A stretch of DNA of 62,403 nucleotides, taken from contig JAEFAR010000010.1 of the NCBI GenBank assembly GCA_016287675.1, positions 1-62,403 of the forward strand, written 5' to 3'. Shown one piece after another: positions 43,453 to 52,988 of the stretch. Source of the stretch: Lachnospiraceae bacterium (lineage in GTDB: Bacteria; Bacillota; Clostridia; Lachnospirales; Lachnospiraceae). Within the stretch, counting starts at the first letter, position 1. Each line of letters starts with the position of its first letter. The notes beneath the pieces were generated by a model. The model made no database searches. It worked only from the letters and a program-made list of their open reading frames with translations, and had not been told where the DNA came from. The translations under genes were made by a program, and so were the position numbers.

Positions 43453-44841
43453 TCAGGGTCCTGATGGCCTCTCCGAGACGGGATTTAATGGCCTTTGCTT
43501 TTCCGCAACATAAAACTCCCCATCCATCCAGTCAAAGCGTTTATCAAGCCATTTCTTAAAATAATTCAAAGCCTTTGTGTATTCTATGTTCACAAACTCA
43601 CTGTCGGGATAGAGCTTATGGTTCATTTTTTCCGAATCGTAGATCAGTTCCCTCGTTTCATCTATCTGAGTATAGAACCACTCCTCCAGCTTAATCTCGT
43701 CCCTGAGCTCTGTCCAGCGCTTCCTGCAGAGATCCGCAAAGCCGTCACTGTACTTAAACAGCCATCTGTACCAGGGTGCGGCCTGCACTCTGCTCCCCTC
43801 AAAACTCGGATCCTGAGCGCCGTAGCAGGTGTCATAGTCCCACACGGGCCCCATGTACAGCTTTCCATCATCATTGATGTAGCAATAGCAGCTGGTCACA
43901 AACTGGGAATCGTAGTTTCTGGTAAGCTCGTTAAGAAGATACCAGTTAACAAAAGAATCCACATCAATGTACTTTTCCAGTTCGGAAAGAGCCCCGTTCT
44001 TCATGGCTTTTTCGACATCCGAAAAGAACTTTTCCGAAAAGTCCGCCGCTTCTTTCCTTTCCTCGTCGCTGAGTTCGTCTGCTTCTTTGCCGTGGTACTC
44101 CTTAAGGCATATATGCACGCTCTTGTCTCTGTCGGGAGCTTCGTACATGGTAACGCAGATATCACAGTCATGGCGGTACACCATTTCGATCTCATACAGA
44201 GCGGAGTTTTCTTTTTTAACATTGATACGGTTCTTTTGAACCTCTATCTTTTCCGTCAGAACGTACGTTCCTACATATTTCCCGTTTGAAATGACATCCA
44301 CGTACTCATTGTCACAGGTTCCCTTAAGGCCCAGTATTTTTGCGCATTTTTGAGTCAGATAATTGTGCATCATGGTCTTATCGCTGTGCACTGTAACCAG
44401 GACCCACTTTTTTGCTTCACCCATGCCAAGAAGATCGGCCTTTGCATCAAGCTTTATTGTATAGGGCTTTTGAGCAAAACTCCAGGAATAATTCCCTCTT
44501 CCTTTGATCTGAAGCGGAAGACGGTAAAAACTCTCTGCCGGATCCCCGTTCACAAGCGTGTACAGAGCTTCGGTATAAACCCCGTGTTCCACATCTTCCA
44601 GCCCTGTTCCATCCGGAAACTCAAGATACAGAGCAGGAAGGTTGGTAAGCTGCCTGTACTTTTTTATCGTCTCCTCAGGTACAGGAGTCACCGCCGCTGT
44701 CGTAGGGACAGCCGTGGGTGTTGGGGTGTGAGAAGCTTTGGGAGCGTCGGGATCCGTGATCTCCTCCCGGCTCTTTCCGCAAGCCGAATACAGTGTAACC
44801 GAAAGAATTACAAGCATTAATAACAAGACAAAACGTTTCAT
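43453..44841 (-). CDS. CotH-family kinase-like lipoprotein, 462 aa
   Basis: Signal peptide MKRFVLLLMLVILSVTLYSACGK with lipobox YSAC, a Pro/Thr linker, then a CotH fold: LQIKGRGNYSWSFAQKPYTIKLD, KKWVLVTVHSDKTMMHNYL, YVDVISNGKYVGTYVLTEKIEV and GPVWDYDTCYG, the last holding the DXD-type metal-binding residues of CotH protein kinases. It would be anchored outside the membrane. In B. subtilis CotH phosphorylates spore coat proteins; in Clostridia many members are surface or cellulosome-linked. The target here is not evident. Confidence 0.88.
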   Translation of the reverse strand: MKRFVLLLMLVILSVTLYSACGKSREEITDPDAPKASHTPTPTAVPTTAAVTPVPEETIKKYRQLTNLPALYLEFPDGTGLEDVEHGVYTEALYTLVNGDPAESFYRLPLQIKGRGNYSWSFAQKPYTIKLDAKADLLGMGEAKKWVLVTVHSDKTMMHNYLTQKCAKILGLKGTCDNEYVDVISNGKYVGTYVLTEKIEVQKNRINVKKENSALYEIEMVYRHDCDICVTMYEAPDRDKSVHICLKEYHGKEADELSDEERKEAADFSEKFFSDVEKAMKNGALSELEKYIDVDSFVNWYLLNELTRNYDSQFVTSCYCYINDDGKLYMGPVWDYDTCYGAQDPSFEGSRVQAAPWYRWLFKYSDGFADLCRKRWTELRDEIKLEEWFYTQIDETRELIYDSEKMNHKLYPDSEFVNIEYTKALNYFKKWLDKRFDWMDGEFYVAEKQRPLNPVSERPSGP

Positions 44842-44966
44842 AACAATTAACCTTCCCCATGTTCTGATTGATATGTTATATCATTATAACATATCCCATT
44901 GTAAAATCAATGTCAGAAACCACAGGGAAGGTTCTTCTATGCCCGTTTTATTCCGTATCTTTGTAT

Positions 44967-47405
44967 TTAATTGTTAAATCTCACCCTGTCTATCACCGAT
45001 TCTTTTCCCAGGGATCTGTTAAGGACGAGGGTGATCACAAACTGCAGAGCGATCAGGACAGCGATCATAAGGATCATCTCATTTCCGGGGAATATAAACT
45101 TACGAAGATTAAAGACGCCCGCATCCCTTGCCCAAAGGAAGGCCAGGTAACCGACAAAGCTTCCGAGTCCCACCGCTATCAGAACAATCCCTACTGTGTA
45201 AAACAGGCTTTCCGCGAACATCATCCTGAACAGCTGTCCCTCGGACATCCCCACGGCCCGCAGGATCCCGAATTCTTTTCTTCTGCTGTTCACGGAACTC
45301 ACCATAGTGTTGATTATGTTCATGATGCAGATAGCCCCCAGCACAGCCAGAAAGGCATAGCTTCCCGCTCTCACCACCGAGATACCGTATTTCCACTGCT
45401 CGTACTCATCCTGCCAGGCATATGCTCTGAGCCCCGCTTCCTCTTTGCAAAGAGCCTTGATGGCACTTTCCGTTTCCGGATCGTATTTTTCATCGGCATA
45501 TACATTTAGGTCGGTAACCGTTGAATAATTACTGAGTCTGTCAACCGCCTCCTCAGCCATGAAAAGGTACTTGTTGTGGGCAAAGCCCAAGGAATAATCA
45601 CCGATGGCTGCGATCTCTATCTTTTTACTGATGATCTCGTCACCGTTGTCGATCTCCACATCCAAAACATCTCCCAATTTTAGTCCCGGATACCATACGA
45701 GCATATTCTTTTCGGCTATCACCTTGTCTCCGGACTTAAGTTCTTCATAGGTCACATGGCCTTCCCTTATGCCTTTTATGAGCACATCGGCATATTCCTC
45801 ACTGACTCCCGAAATCCCCAGCATATCTCCGTCAAAGCGTTCGCATTTGGCGAATTGCCCGTGAACTTCTTCAACCCTTTGGATACCGGAAATGTTCATC
45901 AGTTCTCTTTTCAGTTCTTCGTTCAAGGGATCATTCCTTTGTACCAGCCGCCATTCACGCTCGGGTCTGCTCTCGTCGTTATGCGCGATCACAGCCTTCA
46001 CCTCGTATTCTCCCATAAAGCCCTCATTGGCGGCTTCCACGGGATCGGAGGATGAAAAAACAGTGGCAGCAACCATAAAAAGCAGAGCCGTTAATCCCAT
46101 GGAGATGATGGTGATGAGATTCTTCCTTTTGTTCTCCACGAGATGCACAAGTGTGAGCTTAAATACAGAAAGGCTCTTAAAGCCCTTTTTATATGCTTTT
46201 TTCGCTGTGCTCTCGCTGTAACGCATGGCTTCGGTCTCGGAGATCCCGGCCAGTGTCTTCATGGGGCGAAGAAGGCTTAAAAGAACAGTGATGAGCGATG
46301 CCACGACGGTAATGATGTATAGTAACGGCCGGTACATCGTAACCTCCCCTGCCGAAAAAGCAGCCCTTATGGCATTATCCAGCACTCCGTCCTTAAGGCC
46401 CACTTTCATGATCAGTTCCAGTATCACTCTGACAAAGAGCGTTCCGATAACAAGTCCCAAAGGTATCGCCAATGCAGCAGTCAGCATGCCTTCTCCCAGG
46501 AGCATCTTTTTAAGCTGCCCCGTGGTGGCCCCCACAGCCTTCAGTTTTCCGATCTCCCTGATCCTCTCCCCGACAGAAATGTAGTAGATCCCGTACAGAG
46601 TGACTGCTCCGATCAGAACAATGACCGTCATGATCACGATTATTGTCATCTTTATGGTGGGGTCCTCGTAATTTGCCCAAATGTAGCTTTCATTTATCAG
46701 GATATCTTTTTCCTTTATGCCGAAAGTGTCCGCCAGAAGCTTTATATTCTGCTTTATCCTGTCGGTGTTGTCTTCCCCGTTTCCCGGGTCCATGTTCAGC
46801 CTGAAAAGAAGATTGTAAGCTGCATCCCCCTTCACCTTTTCCAAAAATGCCTTGCTCACCAGGCAGGCATCTGCTTTCCCGGCCCCTTCAGCGGCGGGTG
46901 CATATATCCCACTGACAGTGAACCGTGTGGGAATGTTTTCCGCCGCTGCCTGTTCACAAAATTCAATACTGTCTCCCGGTCCTGCGGTGCTTCCCATGGC
47001 CTTAAGCATGTCTTCTGCGACCATGATCTCATTTTCGGCTTCCGGAAACTTCCCGGAAACCACCTTCATATTGTAAAGATCAAAGCCGTTCCGGTCGGTG
47101 TAGATGAAGCTGCAGGATCCATCTTCCGTCTTAAAGCCTCCCACATCCGCCACAAGGCCGCATTTTTCGGTCATATGATGAGCTTCTATCTTAGCGGCCG
47201 TTTCCTCAGTCACATCGTAGAACATGCCGAACCATTTCGGATACACCATATTCACCGCTGCCTTCTGTCCCTCGATCAGGTCATAGCCCACGGAAGGAAC
47301 CAGAAACAGGAGCATGGTGGTCAGGATCATGGCAAACCCGGTCAATACGTTCTTTCTCTTATGATATCTTACATTGGCAAAAATGATCCGTCTCAACATG
47401 TGCAT
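44967..47405 (-). CDS. MacB/FtsX-type ABC transporter permease, 812 aa
   Basis: Two FtsX domains with extracellular loops: a first membrane helix near 20-45, an extracellular domain to about 250, three helices (IIVIMTVIVLIGAVTLYGIYYI, ILELIMKVG region, LLYIITVVASLITVLLSLLRPM), then a repeat of the plan (LITIISMGLTALLFMVAATVF, and final helices with SSVNSRRKEFGILRAVGMSEGQLFRM). The coupling motif VGERIREIGKLKAVGATTGQLKKM occurs in the first half. It belongs with the ATPase gene one base away. Likely exports or senses peptides; the control genes upstream are a two-component pair. Confidence 0.9.
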   Translation of the reverse strand: MHMLRRIIFANVRYHKRKNVLTGFAMILTTMLLFLVPSVGYDLIEGQKAAVNMVYPKWFGMFYDVTEETAAKIEAHHMTEKCGLVADVGGFKTEDGSCSFIYTDRNGFDLYNMKVVSGKFPEAENEIMVAEDMLKAMGSTAGPGDSIEFCEQAAAENIPTRFTVSGIYAPAAEGAGKADACLVSKAFLEKVKGDAAYNLLFRLNMDPGNGEDNTDRIKQNIKLLADTFGIKEKDILINESYIWANYEDPTIKMTIIVIMTVIVLIGAVTLYGIYYISVGERIREIGKLKAVGATTGQLKKMLLGEGMLTAALAIPLGLVIGTLFVRVILELIMKVGLKDGVLDNAIRAAFSAGEVTMYRPLLYIITVVASLITVLLSLLRPMKTLAGISETEAMRYSESTAKKAYKKGFKSLSVFKLTLVHLVENKRKNLITIISMGLTALLFMVAATVFSSSDPVEAANEGFMGEYEVKAVIAHNDESRPEREWRLVQRNDPLNEELKRELMNISGIQRVEEVHGQFAKCERFDGDMLGISGVSEEYADVLIKGIREGHVTYEELKSGDKVIAEKNMLVWYPGLKLGDVLDVEIDNGDEIISKKIEIAAIGDYSLGFAHNKYLFMAEEAVDRLSNYSTVTDLNVYADEKYDPETESAIKALCKEEAGLRAYAWQDEYEQWKYGISVVRAGSYAFLAVLGAICIMNIINTMVSSVNSRRKEFGILRAVGMSEGQLFRMMFAESLFYTVGIVLIAVGLGSFVGYLAFLWARDAGVFNLRKFIFPGNEMILMIAVLIALQFVITLVLNRSLGKESVIDRVRFNN

Positions 47406-47406
47406 A

Positions 47407-48075
47407 TCATCTCACCACCTTACCGTCTTCAATGACCATTACCGCATCTGCCATCTGCGCTATGGTCTCGTTGTGGGTGATCATGACAATGGTACTGTTA
47501 AAGTCGGCAACACATCTTTTTAAGACAGCCAGCACCTCCAGTTCAGTCCTTGAGTCCAGATTTCCCGTGGGCTCGTCCGCCAGGATCACGGAAGGATAGC
47601 TTGCAAGGGCACGCCCTATGGCCACTCTCTGCTTCTGTCCTCCGGACAGGGTGTCGGGCATGGCATGTTTCTTGTCGGAAAGGCCGATCTCATCCAGTAT
47701 CTTTTCGATCTCTTTTTCATCCGTTTTCCGTCCGTCAAGGCCGAGAGGAAGGACCACATTTTCCCAGACGTTTAAGGAAGGGATAAGGTTGTAATCCTGA
47801 AATATGAATCCGATCTTCCTTCTTCTGAATACTGTGAGATCGTTGCTGTTCAGAGTATATATGCTTGTTCCGTCGATGATCACTTCTCCGGAATCGGGCC
47901 TGTCAAGCCCGCCCATGAGCTGCAGGAGAGTGGATTTTCCCGAACCGGAACGGCCCACCACTGCGGTGAAAGTCCCTCTCTCCACCTTGAGGCTTGTATG
48001 GTCTACAGCTTTAACAATGTTTTCACCTTTCCCGTAATACTTTACCAGATCTTTAACTTCAACTATTGTGCTCAT
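47407..48075 (-). CDS. ABC transporter ATPase, LolD/MacB type, 222 aa
   Basis: Complete nucleotide-binding domain: Walker A GRSGSGKS (41-48), Q-loop FIFQDYNLIPSLNVWENVVLP, signature LSGGQKQRVAIGRALA, Walker B VILADEPTGNLDS and the H-loop MITHNE. Its SLNVWENV pattern and length match ATPases that pair with FtsX-type permeases, like the one directly downstream. AGGAG precedes the start. A terminator separates it from the sensor kinase gene, so it likely has its own, regulated promoter. Confidence 0.92.
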   Translation of the reverse strand: MSTIVEVKDLVKYYGKGENIVKAVDHTSLKVERGTFTAVVGRSGSGKSTLLQLMGGLDRPDSGEVIIDGTSIYTLNSNDLTVFRRRKIGFIFQDYNLIPSLNVWENVVLPLGLDGRKTDEKEIEKILDEIGLSDKKHAMPDTLSGGQKQRVAIGRALASYPSVILADEPTGNLDSRTELEVLAVLKRCVADFNSTIVMITHNETIAQMADAVMVIEDGKVVR

Positions 48076-48131
48076 TTTGTTATTCTCCTTTTGAGATCCT
48101 TTGTTTACATCATAAACCAGAAAAATAACAA

Positions 48132-48167
48132 AACCCTTACAAAAACGATTACATTTTTGTAAGGGTT
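48132..48167 (-). terminator. Terminator or operator dyad before the ABC genes
   Basis: AACCCTTACAAAAA (48132-48145) and TTTTTGTAAGGGTT (48154-48167) are perfect 14-bp arms around 8 bases. On the minus strand it is followed by TTTTGTTATTTTT, so it can end the kinase transcript. Its position 60 bases before the ABC ATPase start would also suit a response-regulator site. Confidence 0.7.
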
Positions 48168-48171
48168 AAAA

Positions 48172-49320
48172 TCATCCGGGGATAAGCATCCTGAATATGC
48201 TTCCGCCTTCATTTTTTCTTTTGGCGATCAGACAGCCCCCCTGCCTTTCAAAGATCTCCCGGGCAAGATAAAGTCCCACTCCCGCCCCTTCTTTGGACAT
48301 CTTCTTGGCGTTACTTCCGCGGTAAAAGCGCTTGAAAATCGAATTCAGCTCCTGTTCGGGAATCCCGATGCCGTTATCTTCCACCTCGATCATTACATTC
48401 TGAGGGAGCTTGGAGACTCTGATCAAAAGCTTTTCGTTTTCAAAGGAGTATTTGATGCCGTTGTCCAGAACATTTGCCAGAGCTTCCGCCGTCCATTTCG
48501 GATCATGCAGAATAACATGATCCCCGTCTGCCTCGACGCTGATCTCTATGTGCTTTGACGCAGCTCTCATAAACACCTTGTTCACAGCCTCGCTGACGGT
48601 GTTTTTGATGCCGGTGCTTACAGGATCAAGAGTGATCATGCTGCTTTCCAGCCTCGAAAGCTTTACCAGTTCGTCAAGAAGGCTTTCCATCTGCGCGATC
48701 TCCCTGCTTTCGCTCTCGATAAAGGAATTCCTCTCCTCGTCGGACAATCCGGTTTCCTTCACCAGATCATGGCTCAGCTTTATGGAAGAGAGGGGCGTCT
48801 TCAATTGATGGGAAATGTCGGTGATAAGGGCTTTCGTGCTGTTTTCCTCTTCGGAAAGCCGTTTTTTAAGATCCTGTGTATCCTTTTCCAGAGCACAGAT
48901 CTCATCATAGAGTGCTCCGACTTCCCCGTACATTGCATCCTGCCCCGAAACCTGACTTCCTTTTCTTATGTCCCGGATCAGTTCGAAGAGATCGTCTCTC
49001 GCTCTCTCCTCCTTTTTCTTTCTGTATCTCATGTCCAGGGCATATAAAACAAGTGCGACTCCTCCGAACAGTACAATGACAGCCGTGATGATAACAGAAG
49101 TTTTCAGATTTCTTCCGGCAGACTCCTCCGCATAATAAGAGTAGTTTTCCTCGTACAGTTCTTTCCCTTCCGGGTAAAGGGCCGTAAGTTCTTCACACTG
49201 GGCTCTGAACAGCTTTTCATCCGCTCTCTGCTTCATTACCGAAGCCAGATCCACAGCCAATACGGAAAGCACGAGGAAACATAGGAAGATGCCTATCTTT
49301 TGCTTACTTTTCCTGTCCAT
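48172..49320 (-). CDS. Sensor histidine kinase, 382 aa
   Basis: Two membrane helices (about 8-28 and 74-95) bracket a short 45-residue extracellular loop. The HisKA box is DISHQLKTPLSSIKLSHDL with H171, followed by N-box LANVLDNGIKYSF, G1 VEDNGIGIP, F-box IFKRFYRG and G2 GAGVGLYLAREI. The short sensor loop is typical of kinases that respond to cell-envelope stress or cooperate with an ABC transporter, and an FtsX-type transporter follows. It overlaps the regulator gene by 28 bases. Confidence 0.93.
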   Translation of the reverse strand: MDRKSKQKIGIFLCFLVLSVLAVDLASVMKQRADEKLFRAQCEELTALYPEGKELYEENYSYYAEESAGRNLKTSVIITAVIVLFGGVALVLYALDMRYRKKKEERARDDLFELIRDIRKGSQVSGQDAMYGEVGALYDEICALEKDTQDLKKRLSEEENSTKALITDISHQLKTPLSSIKLSHDLVKETGLSDEERNSFIESESREIAQMESLLDELVKLSRLESSMITLDPVSTGIKNTVSEAVNKVFMRAASKHIEISVEADGDHVILHDPKWTAEALANVLDNGIKYSFENEKLLIRVSKLPQNVMIEVEDNGIGIPEQELNSIFKRFYRGSNAKKMSKEGAGVGLYLAREIFERQGGCLIAKRKNEGGSIFRMLIPG

Positions 49321-49964
49321 ATGTACCCCAATCCTCTAACATTGTCGATACTGTTTGTCTTTAGTTTCCCTTTTAATCTGCTGATGTTTACCGTAACGGT
49401 GTTGTCATCCACAAACTGTCCATCCAGCCCCCATATGCTTTCAAGTATGTTTTCCTTTGAAAGCACTCTTCCGGGATTTTCCAGAAAGAGCATAAGGAGC
49501 TGCCACTCAGTCTTACTGAGGGCCACAGGCTGTCCCAGTTCTCTCACCTGCCTGTCCTTAACGGACAGTTCGATATCGCCGGAAACAAAGATCTCGGCGT
49601 TTTGTCCGCCACGCCTTCTTAAAAAGGCATTCACCTTTGATGTCAGCACATTCACCGAAAAAGGCTTTGTTATATAATCATCCGCTCCTGTATCGTATCC
49701 GTTCACTATATCGATCTCCTGATCCATGGCCGTGAGATAGATGAGGATGGCATCGCTGTTCTTTCTCACATATTCTCCGAATCTGAGACCGCTCCCATCC
49801 GGCAGCATGATATCACTGATCACGAGATCCACGTCTTCCTTGTCCATTACAGCGCGGGCTTCACTCAACGTAAAAGCAGAGAAGACATTATAGCCTTCTT
49901 TCTCCAGCTTAAGCTTTATTCCTCTGTTAAGATTTTCTTCGTCTTCAATGATCAATATGTTCAT
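49293..49964 (-). CDS. OmpR-family response regulator, 223 aa
   Basis: Receiver domain with acidic residues in IIEDEEN, phosphoacceptor D51 (VISDIMLPDGSG), T78 and K100 (DDYITKPF); linker; then a winged-helix domain (ELGQPVALSKTEWQLLMLFLENPGRVLSKENILESIWGLDGQFVDDNTVTVNISRLKGKL, GLGYIW). It should activate or repress the ABC transporter genes downstream on phosphorylation by the overlapping kinase. Confidence 0.94.
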   Translation of the reverse strand: MNILIIEDEENLNRGIKLKLEKEGYNVFSAFTLSEARAVMDKEDVDLVISDIMLPDGSGLRFGEYVRKNSDAILIYLTAMDQEIDIVNGYDTGADDYITKPFSVNVLTSKVNAFLRRRGGQNAEIFVSGDIELSVKDRQVRELGQPVALSKTEWQLLMLFLENPGRVLSKENILESIWGLDGQFVDDNTVTVNISRLKGKLKTNSIDNVRGLGYIWTGKVSKR

Positions 49965-50027
49965 TATCTGCTTTTCTCCGGATTCAGGCTTTTTACTTAC
50001 TGTTCAGGAAAAGGCTCATGCCCTGTC

Positions 50028-50624
50028 TTAAACTACCATCTTTTCGATCATCTTCCAGTCCGCACATCGTATATAATTCGTGTTCGGAAATTCTGCTTCG
50101 CGATTCCACGGCCTGTCAAAAACCATCACCTTTAGTTCAGGCATATGATCAAAGAACCGAAATGCTGACGGGGAATCCTCCACCGCATAATCAAATTTCA
50201 TTTTCTTATAATCTTCGATCTCAAGGCTGAAGGCGCTGTTCTTTAAGAAACTGTCTCTTCCGTACTTGTTGAAGCAATACATCCTGACACGTTCAAGGCC
50301 GTGTTGATCGAGCCACAGTCTTGAAGGCTCGTAGGCGCTGTAGGGACGTCCCGTGATGATGGATACGTTCCAGCCCTTATCTATCCATCTGTTCAGCGTT
50401 TCCGATGCTCCTGGGGTTTCCTTGTAGCTTAAGAGCACTTCGGGCCTGTGGCCTTCGATCATCATCTCGTCATACTGTTCTTTTGTCAAAGAAAATGACT
50501 TTTGGAGATCAAAGTATCCTATCTTTTCATAGGGCACATCCTTCCCGAACATTTCCTTCACCAGTTTTGAAAAGTTTAGCGCCGTCTCACAAAGGCAATC
50601 ATCAAAATCAACGTAAATATTCAT
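50028..50624 (-). CDS. HAD-type 5'(3')-deoxyribonucleotidase-like protein, 198 aa
   Basis: The N-terminal MNIYVDFDDCLCETA carries the HAD nucleophile pair D6-x-D8 motif (DFDDCLC), as in NT5C-type nucleotidases; SIITGRPYSAY is motif II, KMKFDYAVEDSPSAF carries motif III and the metal-binding aspartate, and VMVFDRPWNRE is a family-like end. The cytoplasmic enzyme would remove phosphate from a (deoxy)nucleotide. AGAGGA precedes the start. Stands alone after the two-component pair; substrate is inferred from family. Confidence 0.8.
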   Translation of the reverse strand: MNIYVDFDDCLCETALNFSKLVKEMFGKDVPYEKIGYFDLQKSFSLTKEQYDEMMIEGHRPEVLLSYKETPGASETLNRWIDKGWNVSIITGRPYSAYEPSRLWLDQHGLERVRMYCFNKYGRDSFLKNSAFSLEIEDYKKMKFDYAVEDSPSAFRFFDHMPELKVMVFDRPWNREAEFPNTNYIRCADWKMIEKMVV

Positions 50625-50822
50625 CCTCTATCCTTCTGTCTTCTTTATTTCCCTCTCCGGAACCGCTTACCGAAATTGTTAAGGTAATGGCTGTATTCCC
50701 CATTCCTTACAAAATCTGTTCTGTTTGCGTATTATACCATAATATGCCTGCCGCCTCAACCATGGTGCATATGCGTGATACGCTGTTACTTCAATCTTTT
50801 TACTTTTTTTTCGTTTTTTTAA

Positions 50823-50851
50823 TTGAACCGAACAGGGCCTTTAGTCATAAT
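50823..50851 (+). promoter_or_regulatory. Promoter of the second chemoreceptor
   Basis: TTGAAC (50823-50828) and CATAAT (50846-50851), 17-bp spacer, 50 bases before the ATG. Confidence 0.5.
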
Positions 50852-50901
50852 AACAGCATAAAACTGTTAAAACTGTTAAAAAAAAATCACGGAGGTTATG
50901 C

Positions 50902-52899
50902 ATGTTTAAATCCATCACTTCAAAGATCATGAGTGTTGTCGCTCTCTTACCGGTCATCTTTCTGATCTGTATGATCCTGGTCTACTCCAACGTTAAAAAA
51001 CTCGGAGACACAGCCAACCGTCTTGCAGACGACAATGTCACCCTCGAGCGTAACATAGGGATCATCAACACAAATGTTCAATCCCTCGTTAAAAGAGTTT
51101 ATCAGATGAAGGATTTTGCAAGAGACAATAATGCCTTCATGGGCTACATCTACGGTGTTTCCGGCATTCAGGAATGCGAGCTCATGACCGAGTCTCTTAA
51201 TAACCTTCGTCCCTTGCTCAATGCAATGTATGACAGCAAATACCCCGTGACAATCGAAGGGTTGTTAAAAGTCCAGCAGGACTACGCGGATGTATATGAC
51301 CAGACCTTCACCGTCATTGAAGTTCGCGGTGATGTTCTCGGCTACCTTGACAAGCTTCCCGAGGAAGAAGCCAAGGCCACACTTCTGAACTGGTCCATCC
51401 TGAGCTACATTGATGCAACAGAATACATCATCGATGCCTATACCAAAGTTTTTAACGCCTATACCGCCGATTCCACCCTCACCTATGATGAGTATGGAAA
51501 CATCACATCCCAGTGGTGGGTCGATGCCCAGAATCTCGCTACCAAGTCAAGGTTCGTTGAAGGCTTCGCAGTCAGCCTTTACAAGAACGGCGCATATGTC
51601 CAGGAAAAAAATGCGGACGGGACCATGTCCAACGTTCAGACAAGGATCCTCGGTGAATACACCATCAGAGAATCCTCGGATGCGGAAGTTGCAGATGCCC
51701 GTGCACGTGTTAAAAGGATCACTTCGACTCTCGGCGTCTTGACCGTGACATTCGTTGTGGGCTTCCTTGTGATCGGAACCATCATCCTGTTGCGTCTAAA
51801 GAGCATAATAAAGCCAGCAGTATCGGCAGGAAACACCATGACTACAGTGATCAACGGCATTTCAAAGGGTGTGGGCGATCTTACTTCAAGATTCAAGGCA
51901 AACGGAAACGACGAGATCAGTAAGCTCCTTCAGGGCGTCAATTCCTTTATGGACCAGCTCCAGAGCATAATCAAAAAGATCCGTGAAGAATCAGCTCACC
52001 TGAGCGAATCGGTTTCCAACCTCAACAATGAGATAATATCATCCACCGAAAGCACCGCAAACGTTTCCGCAGTTTCCGAAGAGCTGGCCGCAAATATGCA
52101 GGAGATCAACGCAACTGTTGAAAGGCTTGCGGAAAGCGCCTCCGACATTTCTTCTCAGGCAGAAGCAATGAACAAGCGCATCAGCGAGGGCTACGGCTTC
52201 GTTGAAGAGGTTCAGCGCAGAGCTACGGATGTTAAGCAGTTCTCCGTTACAAACAAGAAAAATGCCGAGGCCATGATCGGTGAAAGAAGAGCAAATCTGA
52301 ACGAAGCCATCGAAAACAGCAAGAACGTTGAAAAGATCAACAAACTCACAGCTGAAATCCTTTCGATCTCTGGTCAGACAAACCTGCTGGCACTTAACGC
52401 CTCCATCGAAGCCGCAAGAGCGGGTGATGCAGGCCGCGGATTCGCGGTTGTTGCGGACGAGATCAGAGTTCTGGCAGATTCAAGCCGTGATGCGGCAAAC
52501 AACATTCAGGCCATCAGCCAGATCGTAAACGAAGCCGTTGCCCTCCTTTCCGGCAATGCAGAAGAGATCCTCAGATACGTGGATGAAGCTGTCCTGAACG
52601 ATTACGAGCAGTTTGTGGGCTATTCGGAGCAGTACTTTAAGGATGCTGAGAGCATGAAGACGATCCTCGGAGAATTCCAGGACAATTCCCGTAACCTTTC
52701 CTCAACTCTCACAGAGGTTTCCAAGAGTGTGGACAATGTAAACCATGCGGTTGCGGAAAGCTCATCCGGAATCACCATGGTAGCTGGGGAAGCTACAAAA
52801 CTTGCCATCTCCATGGGCGACATCAAAAAAGAAGCAGAAAACAACAATGAGATTTCAAAGAGTCTTAAGGACGAGGTTCAGAGGTTTGTAAACATTTGA
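50902..52899 (+). CDS. Methyl-accepting chemotaxis protein, 665 aa
   Basis: Membrane helix at about 8-28 ([18 protein letters not shown]), a long helical extracellular sensor (to about 275) that has no family signature I recognise, a second membrane helix ([22 protein letters not shown]), HAMP ([33 protein letters not shown]) and the signalling bundle with tip [44 protein letters not shown] precedes the start. Its bundle matches the other receptor in length, so both should use the same CheA/CheW array. A perfect terminator follows. Confidence 0.94.
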   Translation: MFKSITSKIMSVVALLPVIFLICMILVYSNVKKLGDTANRLADDNVTLERNIGIINTNVQSLVKRVYQMKDFARDNNAFMGYIYGVSGIQECELMTESLNNLRPLLNAMYDSKYPVTIEGLLKVQQDYADVYDQTFTVIEVRGDVLGYLDKLPEEEAKATLLNWSILSYIDATEYIIDAYTKVFNAYTADSTLTYDEYGNITSQWWVDAQNLATKSRFVEGFAVSLYKNGAYVQEKNADGTMSNVQTRILGEYTIRESSDAEVADARARVKRITSTLGVLTVTFVVGFLVIGTIILLRLKSIIKPAVSAGNTMTTVINGISKGVGDLTSRFKANGNDEISKLLQGVNSFMDQLQSIIKKIREESAHLSESVSNLNNEIISSTESTANVSAVSEELAANMQEINATVERLAESASDISSQAEAMNKRISEGYGFVEEVQRRATDVKQFSVTNKKNAEAMIGERRANLNEAIENSKNVEKINKLTAEILSISGQTNLLALNASIEAARAGDAGRGFAVVADEIRVLADSSRDAANNIQAISQIVNEAVALLSGNAEEILRYVDEAVLNDYEQFVGYSEQYFKDAESMKTILGEFQDNSRNLSSTLTEVSKSVDNVNHAVAESSSGITMVAGEATKLAISMGDIKKEAENNNEISKSLKDEVQRFVNI

Positions 52900-52915
52900 T
52901 CCCAAGTCGTTCAAA

Positions 52916-52949
52916 GGTCCCTGCACAAAAACTGTGCAGGGACCTTTTT
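52916..52949 (+). terminator. Terminator of the chemoreceptor
   Basis: GGTCCCTGCACA and TGTGCAGGGACC form a perfect 12-bp stem with a 5-base loop followed by five T. Confidence 0.93.
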
Positions 52950-52988
52950 GAATGATGACTATTCCATGTTTTGGAGCGCAAAGGGCTT

